From the NCBI RefSeq assembly GCF_016858125.1, contig NZ_CP064781.1, positions 124,001 through 188,000 of the forward strand: a DNA stretch of 64,000 nucleotides, written 5' to 3'. Below, piece by piece: positions 58,911 to 64,000 of this stretch; positions within the stretch are counted from its first letter, which is position 1, and every line of letters starts with the position of its first letter. Below the pieces are notes generated by a model. That model ran no database searches. It was not told the DNA's origin and worked only from the letters and a program-made list of their open reading frames with translations. The position numbers were made by a program, and so were the translations under genes. Source of the stretch: Azospira restricta. Lineage in GTDB: Bacteria > Pseudomonadota > Gammaproteobacteria > Burkholderiales > Rhodocyclaceae.

Positions 58911-59741
58911 ATGCCGCGACCGAAACGTGACAACTCCGCACAACCGAAGAGCCTCCCCATGGAAAAACCCCAGCGCGGCATCCAGTCGATCGAGGTCGGC
59001 GGCCGCCTGCTCACCACATTGGCCGAAGTCGGCGAGCCGATGACGCTGAAGGATCTGGCGCAGCAGTCAGACATGCCGGCAGCCAAGGCCCACCCCTACC
59101 TGGTCAGTTTCGGCAAGCTCGGCCTGGTCGAGCAGGATGCCGCCTCGTCGCGCTACGAGCTCGGGCCGCTGGCGCTGCAGCTCGGGCTGGCCTGCCTGCG
59201 CCGGCTGAACCCGGTGCGCCTCGGCACCCACGCGGCGACCGCGCTCGCCGAAGAGCTGCACCAGACCGTCGCGCTCGCCGTCTGGGGCAACGCCGGCCCG
59301 ACCATCGTGCACATCGAGGAATCGTCGCACCCGATCCACATCAACATGCGCACCGGCACCGTGATGTCGCTGTTCAAGACGGCGACCGGCCGCGTCTTCG
59401 CCGCCTACCTGCCGGACAAGGTGATCGAGCACTACATCGACACCGCGTCGCACCACTCCTTCGCCTACCCGAAGAGCGACCTGCGCCCGTCGTGGAAGGC
59501 GATGCAGAAGACGCTGAAGGAGATCCGCGCGCACGGCATGGCGCAGGTGGTCAGCGAGCCGCTGCCGGGGATCAACGCGCTGTCGGCGCCGGTGTTCGAC
59601 CACGAGGGGCATCTGGCGCTGGTGATCACCGTCCTCGGCCCGACCGCACTGTTCGACCCGGCGCTCGACGGCGACAACGCCGGCGCGCTGCGCGCCTGCT
59701 GCGCCGAACTGTCGCACCGCCTCGGCTACGCGCCGGAGTAG
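58911..59741 (+). CDS. IclR-family transcriptional regulator
   Basis: 276 residues. The winged helix spans residues 24-85 (SIEVGGRLLTTLAEVGEPMT, DLAQQSDMPAAKAHPYL). The ligand domain includes GPTIVHIEES and SAPVFDHEGHLALVITVLG. ATG 58911 has GGAGGG at the right distance; ATG 58959 does not. It most likely controls the divergent aromatic cluster in response to its substrate. Confidence 0.9.
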   Translation: MPRPKRDNSAQPKSLPMEKPQRGIQSIEVGGRLLTTLAEVGEPMTLKDLAQQSDMPAAKAHPYLVSFGKLGLVEQDAASSRYELGPLALQLGLACLRRLNPVRLGTHAATALAEELHQTVALAVWGNAGPTIVHIEESSHPIHINMRTGTVMSLFKTATGRVFAAYLPDKVIEHYIDTASHHSFAYPKSDLRPSWKAMQKTLKEIRAHGMAQVVSEPLPGINALSAPVFDHEGHLALVITVLGPTALFDPALDGDNAGALRACCAELSHRLGYAPE

Positions 59742-59748
59742 CCCCGCC

Positions 59749-60549
59749 TCAATCGATGCCGACGAACGGCGCGTCGCCGCGCCGTTCGCGCGCCGCGGCG
59801 ACCGCGCGCGCCAGCCGCTCGCGCATGCGCTGCCAGTGGCCGCCCTCCCAGAACACCTTGCCGCAGGCGTCGCAGGTCGAGAAGCGCCGCTGCCGCGCGC
59901 GTACGTCCGGCGGCAGTTCCGCCGCCGCCACCTCGTCCGTCGTCGCCGCGCGCAGCGGCGCGTTGCAGTCGAGACAGCGCGAGAACGGGCGCAGGCCGTC
60001 AGCGAGGTCGAGCCGCGCCAGCACCTCGGCGAGCTGCGCGTCCGGCCGCTGCGCGTGCACGTAGCAGCCGTGCGTCAGATCGCGGCGCAGCAGCAGGTCG
60101 CGGTCGCGGCTCAACACGATGCGCCGCTCGGCGAGCGCGACGCGGACGATCTCGTCGTCGCCGACGTGGTTGTCGTAGCGCGTGTCGAAGCCGGCCAGCC
60201 GCAGCAGGCGGGCGAGCGCGCCGAGATGCGCGTCGGCGAAGAAGCGGGTGTCGCGCAGCGGCTGCGGGCGCAGACGCAGCAGCGGCGTCACGTCGAGGGC
60301 CTCGAACAGCGGATAGACGGAAACGCGGTCGCCGTCGCGCAGGCGATGCGCGAAATCGACCGGCGCGCCGTTCACCAGGATCAGTTCGATCTCGGTGTGC
60401 GGCACGCCGAGCGCCTCGACCGCGTGCTTCACCGTGGCGTCGGCGGCGACGGCGAAGGCGCTGTCGCCAAAGCGGCGCTCGCGCGCGACGAAGTCGTTGA
60501 GCTCGGCGTAGAAGCGGAAAACGGCCGTGACCGGCGGCGCGCTCGCCAT
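59749..60549 (-). CDS. Mut7-C RNase-domain protein with ubiquitin-like N-terminus
   Basis: 266 residues. Residues 10-85 form a ThiS-like beta-grasp fold (VFRFYAELNDFVA, later GDRVSVYP). The C-terminal PIN-like RNase domain has RFFADAHLGALARLLRLAGF, DEIVRVALAERRIVLSRDRD and a zinc ribbon (CLDCNAPL, CDACGKVFW). The domain pair is a known bacterial architecture; targets are unknown. Confidence 0.82.
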   Translation of the reverse strand: MASAPPVTAVFRFYAELNDFVARERRFGDSAFAVAADATVKHAVEALGVPHTEIELILVNGAPVDFAHRLRDGDRVSVYPLFEALDVTPLLRLRPQPLRDTRFFADAHLGALARLLRLAGFDTRYDNHVGDDEIVRVALAERRIVLSRDRDLLLRRDLTHGCYVHAQRPDAQLAEVLARLDLADGLRPFSRCLDCNAPLRAATTDEVAAAELPPDVRARQRRFSTCDACGKVFWEGGHWQRMRERLARAVAAARERRGDAPFVGID

Positions 60550-60629
60550 GGCATCTCCTCGGCCTGCGGGAACGGTACCGCTCCAGTGTATGCTGGCGGG
60601 GCGAGCATGGCACGGGAGAACGCAGCGCG

Positions 60630-60938
60630 ATGACGATCAGTGTCGACGAACTGGCGGACCTGATCCGCGAGATCGAGGTCGAGGACCCGATCGACTACGG
60701 CGACCTGCCCTACGACGAGGACGACCTGCGCCGGCTGGTCTGCCAGCAGATCCACGAGATTTCCGACCAAGCCGAAAAGCTCGGCGAGGACAACCGGACG
60801 ACGGTGCTGCTCGCCGTCGCCGCCAAGCTGGTGCTGGAGAACCTGGTGCTGCACGTGCGCCTGCTGCAGCAACAGGGCGTGCCGCTCGACGCCGACGCCG
60901 CGGACCTGCTGCGCCGGCTGCGCGGCGGCAGCCGCTGA
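60630..60938 (+). CDS. Small acidic protein of unknown function
   Basis: 102 residues, acidic N-terminal part (IEVEDPIDYGDLPYDEDDLR) followed by helices (LLAVAAKLVLENLVLHVRL). No recognisable domain, signal or membrane segment. It lies on its own strand between the Mut7-C gene and the cyclic-nucleotide-binding gene, and could be read together with the latter (88-bp gap). Confidence 0.6.
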   Translation: MTISVDELADLIREIEVEDPIDYGDLPYDEDDLRRLVCQQIHEISDQAEKLGEDNRTTVLLAVAAKLVLENLVLHVRLLQQQGVPLDADAADLLRRLRGGSR

Positions 60939-61026
60939 GCGCCGCAACCCGGCACGGATCATTGACAGCGGCGGAAGGCCGGGGCTACCGTCGTCCCCAT
61001 CGCCGCTACCCCGCCCGGACCCCATC

Positions 61027-61482
61027 GTGAGCCAGCACATTGCCGACCTGATCGACGGACTGGAGTTCTTCCAGGAATTCGCCTACCCCGAACTGAAGAC
61101 GCTCGCCGGCTATTTCGGCCAGATGCACGTCGACCAGGGCCGGGTCGTGTTCGACGAGGGCGACGCCGGCGGCTACATGCTGATCCTGATCGACGGCAAG
61201 ATCTCGATCCACAAGACCGGCGAGAGCGGCCGCCACCTGCTTTCATACGAGGGCAAGGGCCGCATCATCGGCGAAATGGCGCTGCTCGACCGCGAGCGGC
61301 GTTCGGCAACCTGCGTTGCCGAGACCGACTGCGAGCTGCTGACCGTCAACCACGAGGGGCTGGACAAGCTGGCCGCCGAGCACCCGCTGCTCGCCTACCG
61401 CTTCATGTTCGCGCTGGCGCGGCTGCTCTCGAAGCGCCTGCGGCGGACCTCGGGCGTGCTCGCCGAGCACCTGGTGAGCTGA
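61027..61482 (+). CDS. Stand-alone cyclic-nucleotide-binding protein
   Basis: 151 residues from GTG 61027. The cNMP barrel spans about 15-130. The phosphate-binding cassette GEMALLDRERRSATCVA has the conserved Glu and Arg, so nucleotide binding is plausible. There is no helix-turn-helix, unlike Crp/Fnr. Possibly a signalling adaptor; partners are unknown. Confidence 0.85.
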   Translation: MSQHIADLIDGLEFFQEFAYPELKTLAGYFGQMHVDQGRVVFDEGDAGGYMLILIDGKISIHKTGESGRHLLSYEGKGRIIGEMALLDRERRSATCVAETDCELLTVNHEGLDKLAAEHPLLAYRFMFALARLLSKRLRRTSGVLAEHLVS

Positions 61483-61559
61483 CCCGGCGCGCTTGACCGC
61501 GCCCCGGCACGCGCCGACACTGTCCGCAACGATCCCGGACTGCCGCCGAGGAGGTTTTC

Positions 61560-62057
61560 TTGAGCACCACCGACGACCTGATCAAGGCCGTGCGCAGCGG
61601 CCAGCTCGACGCCGTGCGCGCCGCGCTCGCTGCCGGCGCCCCGGTCGAGCTCGCCGACGGCCACGGCGTTCCCGGCCTGCCGCTGGGGATCGCCTGCTTC
61701 CTCGGCCACCTCGACATCGTCCGCGAACTGGTGCGGCATGGCGCCCGGGTCAACCTGGCCGACAACCGCGAGCCGGTGTCGCCGCTGTCGATGGCGATCC
61801 GCGGCGGCAAGAGCGAGGTCGTCCGCCTGCTCGTCGAGCTCGGCGCGACAGTGCCGCCGGGAATGCAGACCGGCCTCGGCGCGCACGAGCTGGTCGCCGC
61901 GCAGTGGATCGCCAGGCGCGCCGCCGCCGGCGCCGTCGGCGATCCGGAGATCGAGGAGATCGTCATGCCGCGCGCCTTCGGCACCGATACCACGGTGCTC
62001 GAAGCCGACGCCGCCCGCGCCGCGATCGAAGCGGAAACGCAGAAGAAGAAGCGCTGA
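61560..62057 (+). CDS. Ankyrin-repeat protein
   Basis: 165 residues from TTG 61560, with GAGGAGG eight bases before it; no ATG fits. Ankyrin units are seen at residues 7-30, 38-66 (GIACFLGHLDIVRELVRHGA) and 73-100 (SMAIRGGKSEVVRLLVELGA). The tail is Ala-rich and ends KKKR. Cytoplasmic protein-protein interaction is likely; partner unknown. Confidence 0.8.
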   Translation: MSTTDDLIKAVRSGQLDAVRAALAAGAPVELADGHGVPGLPLGIACFLGHLDIVRELVRHGARVNLADNREPVSPLSMAIRGGKSEVVRLLVELGATVPPGMQTGLGAHELVAAQWIARRAAAGAVGDPEIEEIVMPRAFGTDTTVLEADAARAAIEAETQKKKR

Positions 62058-62081
62058 CCCGCCCCCCGTCGTCCCCTGCCG

Positions 62082-63050
62082 TCAGCGCCCCCTCGCCCGG
62101 CGCCCGCCGCCCCCGAGCAGCGTCGCCTGCGGCGCCGTGCGGAACAGCGGCAGCGCGTCCCAGTAGGGCTCCGGCCCGATCCGCTCGGCCAGGTAGTCGA
62201 CCAGCACGCGCACGCGGCGCGGCACGTAGCGGTTGCCCGGGAACACGGCATAGATGCCGAGTTCGGGCTGCGCGTAGTCGGTCAGGATCGGGCGCACGCT
62301 GCCGGCCTCGACCGCCGCCGCGGCGATGAACGACGGCGCACTGGTGATGCCGAGGCCGCGGATCGCCGCGTCGAGCAGCGCATCGCCGTTGTTCGCCAGC
62401 AGCCGGCTGCGGATCGGGAACGCGCGCGTCTCGCCGTCGACCACGAAGGGCCAGCTCGACGGTGCCGCCGGCACGTAGCCGAAGCATTCATGGTCGATCA
62501 GTTCCTCCGGCCGCCGCGGTTCGCCGCGCCGGCGCAGGTAGTCGTCGGCGGCGACCACCAGCATGCGGCAGACGCTGATCCTGCGCGCCACGTCCTGCGG
62601 CGCCAGCCGCCGGGTGATGCGGATCGCCAGGTCGATCCCCTCCTCGATCAGGTTGACGCGGCGGTCGGTGTAGTCGACTTCCAGCGTGATCTCCGGGTAG
62701 AGCGTGCCGAAGTCGAGCAGCAGCGGCGTCAGGTGGCGCAGGCCGAAGCTGAACGGCACGCTGATCCGGATATGCCCGCGCGGCACCTGCCCCTCGGCGG
62801 CGAGATCGGATTCGGCGGCCTCGACCAGGCTGAGGATTTCGCGGCACTTCTCGAGATAGGCGAGGCCGGCGGCGGTCAGGTTGAGCCGGCGCGTGCTGCG
62901 CGCGATCAGCTTGACGCCGAGGTGCGCCTCGAGCGCCGCCACCTGCCGCGTCACCACCGAGCGCGCGACGTCGAGCTGGCGGGCGACCGCCGAGAAGCTG
63001 CCCATCTCGGCGACGCGGCGGAACATCTGCATGCTTTCCAGGCGATCCAT
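62082..63050 (-). CDS. LysR-family transcriptional regulator
   Basis: 322 residues starting MDRLESMQMFRRVAEMGSFS. The HTH is VARQLDVARSVVTRQVAALE; the effector domain begins near residue 90 (GHIRISVPFSFGLRHLTPLL). It belongs to the common CrgA/DmlR-like subgroup. ATG 63050 begins inside an inverted repeat and is preferred over 63074. Divergent from the dioxygenase, its probable target. Confidence 0.9.
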   Translation of the reverse strand: MDRLESMQMFRRVAEMGSFSAVARQLDVARSVVTRQVAALEAHLGVKLIARSTRRLNLTAAGLAYLEKCREILSLVEAAESDLAAEGQVPRGHIRISVPFSFGLRHLTPLLLDFGTLYPEITLEVDYTDRRVNLIEEGIDLAIRITRRLAPQDVARRISVCRMLVVAADDYLRRRGEPRRPEELIDHECFGYVPAAPSSWPFVVDGETRAFPIRSRLLANNGDALLDAAIRGLGITSAPSFIAAAAVEAGSVRPILTDYAQPELGIYAVFPGNRYVPRRVRVLVDYLAERIGPEPYWDALPLFRTAPQATLLGGGGRRARGR

Positions 63051-63070
63051 TGTTGCCTCCATAGCAACAA
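63050..63070. promoter_or_regulatory. LysR-type operator
   Basis: TTGTTGC (63050-63056), CTCCATA, GCAACAA (63064-63070): a perfect 7-bp inverted repeat of the T-N11-A type bound by LysR proteins. It covers the regulator's own start codon, so autorepression is likely. Confidence 0.7.
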
Positions 63071-63158
63071 ACAATTCCTTATTGTCGCCTATTTAAGCGC
63101 CAAACAAGCCCCTACAGTACGCCCATCGTCACTTGCCGACCCCGTCGCCGAACCCCGA

Positions 63159-64000
63159 ATGTCCGCCCCCGCCTCGAACACCGCCCCCGCACGCACCGCC
63201 GCCAGGCCGGCGTGGCCGACGCTGTTCGTCCCGCACGGCGCACCGACCTTCGCGCTGCACCCGGGCGCCGCCGGCGCCGCGCTGACCCGCTTCGCAGCGG
63301 CGCTGCCGCGACCGCGCGCAGTCCTCGTCGTCAGCGCGCACTGGAGCACCGACGCGCCGACCGTCGGCGGCGCCGAGTGGCCGGCGACGGTGCACGACTT
63401 CCACGGCTTTCCGCCGGCGCTTGCCGCGATCCGCTACCCGGCGCCCGGGGCTCCGGCGCTCGCCGACGAGATTGCGGCGACGCTCGCCGCCGCCGGCTTC
63501 GCCGCCCGTGTCGACCGCCAGCGCGGCCTCGATCACGGTGCCTGGATTCCGCTGCGCCTGCTCTACCCGGAAGCCGACGTGCCGGTGCTGACGCTGTCGC
63601 TGCAGGCGCACCGCGGCGCCGAGCACCACCTGCGCCTCGGTCGCGCGCTCACCGGCCTGCCCGCCGCCGGCGTGCTGCTGGTCGCCTCCGGCAACCTGAC
63701 GCACAACCTCGCCGACTTCCGCCTCGGCGGCGGCGACGCCGACACGCTGGCCTACGTCGGCCGCTTCGCCGACTGGGTCTGGCAGCAGCTCGAACGCGGC
63801 AGTGCCGAGGCGCTGCTGCGCTACCGCGGGCTGGCGCCGGACGCCGCGCGCGCGCACCCGAGCGAGGAACACCTGCTGCCGCTGTTCGTCGCCCTCGGCG
63901 CCGCCGGGAACGACTGGCGCGCGGAACGGATCTACAGCGGCATCGACGACCGCGTGCTGGCGATGGACAGCTTCGCCTTCCGCCCGCGCAACCCGGACAA
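63159..64000 (+). CDS. LigB/DODA-type extradiol ring-opening dioxygenase, partial
   Basis: 280 residues before the window ends; family length suggests only a few are missing. TLFVPHGAPTFALHPG and VVSAHWSTD carry metal His residues, LDHGAWIPLRLLYP and ASGNLTHNLADF the others. HPSEEHLLPLFVALGAAG is typical of the YgiD/4,5-DOPA dioxygenase group. It may open a catechol ring. The LysR gene faces it across a T-N11-A operator. Confidence 0.85.
   Translation, partial: MSAPASNTAPARTAARPAWPTLFVPHGAPTFALHPGAAGAALTRFAAALPRPRAVLVVSAHWSTDAPTVGGAEWPATVHDFHGFPPALAAIRYPAPGAPALADEIAATLAAAGFAARVDRQRGLDHGAWIPLRLLYPEADVPVLTLSLQAHRGAEHHLRLGRALTGLPAAGVLLVASGNLTHNLADFRLGGGDADTLAYVGRFADWVWQQLERGSAEALLRYRGLAPDAARAHPSEEHLLPLFVALGAAGNDWRAERIYSGIDDRVLAMDSFAFRPRNPD

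Overview
The window is 64 kb of very GC-rich bacterial chromosome, densely packed with genes and with codon use that looks uniform throughout. Gene content and order fit a betaproteobacterium, most likely Rhodocyclales. The evidence is the rpsU-yqeY-dnaG-rpoD block, leuS-lptE-holA, miaB-ybeZ-ybeY-corC-lnt, glyQ-glyS-gmhB-plsC, a diheme cytochrome c4, a membrane-anchored TAXI-type binding protein, and an aromatic-catabolism cluster with its own branched-chain-type ABC transporter. The genus is inference only. No phage, IS element, integron or CRISPR array was seen.

Left part (1-18.2 kb). A partial flavodoxin-like gene diverges from a LysR regulator. A Tat-exported amidohydrolase-like protein and a secreted protein of unknown function follow. 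A minus-strand operon carries quinone oxidoreductase, a membrane-anchored TAXI protein, an orphan ParA and a small cysteine protein. Next are uvrD, a small conserved gene, an exported FecR-SPOR protein, the leuS-lptE-holA operon, a small cysteine protein, proA, and a large protein with a PilZ-like C-terminus.

Middle (18.4-35 kb). A chalcone-isomerase-like exported protein precedes a complete TAXI-TRAP uptake system (binding protein, fused permease, DUF1850), which runs into ogt and xerD. Then come a sensor kinase with a degenerate receiver tail, ybaK, divergent folB/plsY, tsaD, and the macromolecular synthesis block ending in rpoD plus a CAU-anticodon tRNA (probably tRNA-Ile2). An isochorismatase-family hydrolase and its divergent LysR regulator close the section.

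Right-middle (35-48.7 kb). Two long minus-strand operons cover housekeeping: glyQ-glyS-gmhB-plsC-M48 peptidase-gloA-FmdE-like, and miaB-ybeZ-ybeY-corC-lnt. Between and beyond them lie a glycine-zipper lipoprotein, elongator tRNA-Met, cytochrome c4 and HU.

Right (48.7-64 kb). A minus-strand catabolic cluster is headed by an IclR regulator on the other strand. It encodes a metallo-beta-lactamase-fold protein, an FAD monooxygenase with a DUF2783 partner, a VOC metalloprotein, a fumarylacetoacetase-type hydrolase, a zeta-GST isomerase and a four-gene ABC importer with a LivM-LivG fusion. It reads as a pathway that imports an aromatic acid, hydroxylates it, opens the ring, isomerises and hydrolyses the product. 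No classical gentisate or homogentisate dioxygenase is present, so the VOC protein is the candidate ring-cleaver. The edge holds a Mut7-C protein, three small genes (one cyclic-nucleotide-binding, one ankyrin) and a LysR gene divergent from a truncated LigB/DODA-type dioxygenase.

The observations most worth a second look are an in-frame repeat inserted in leuS, a pair of dispersed hairpin repeats whose stems differ but stay perfectly paired, loss of one metal site in the metallo-beta-lactamase-fold protein, the kinase's receiver-like tail, and the VOC-based ring-opening cluster.
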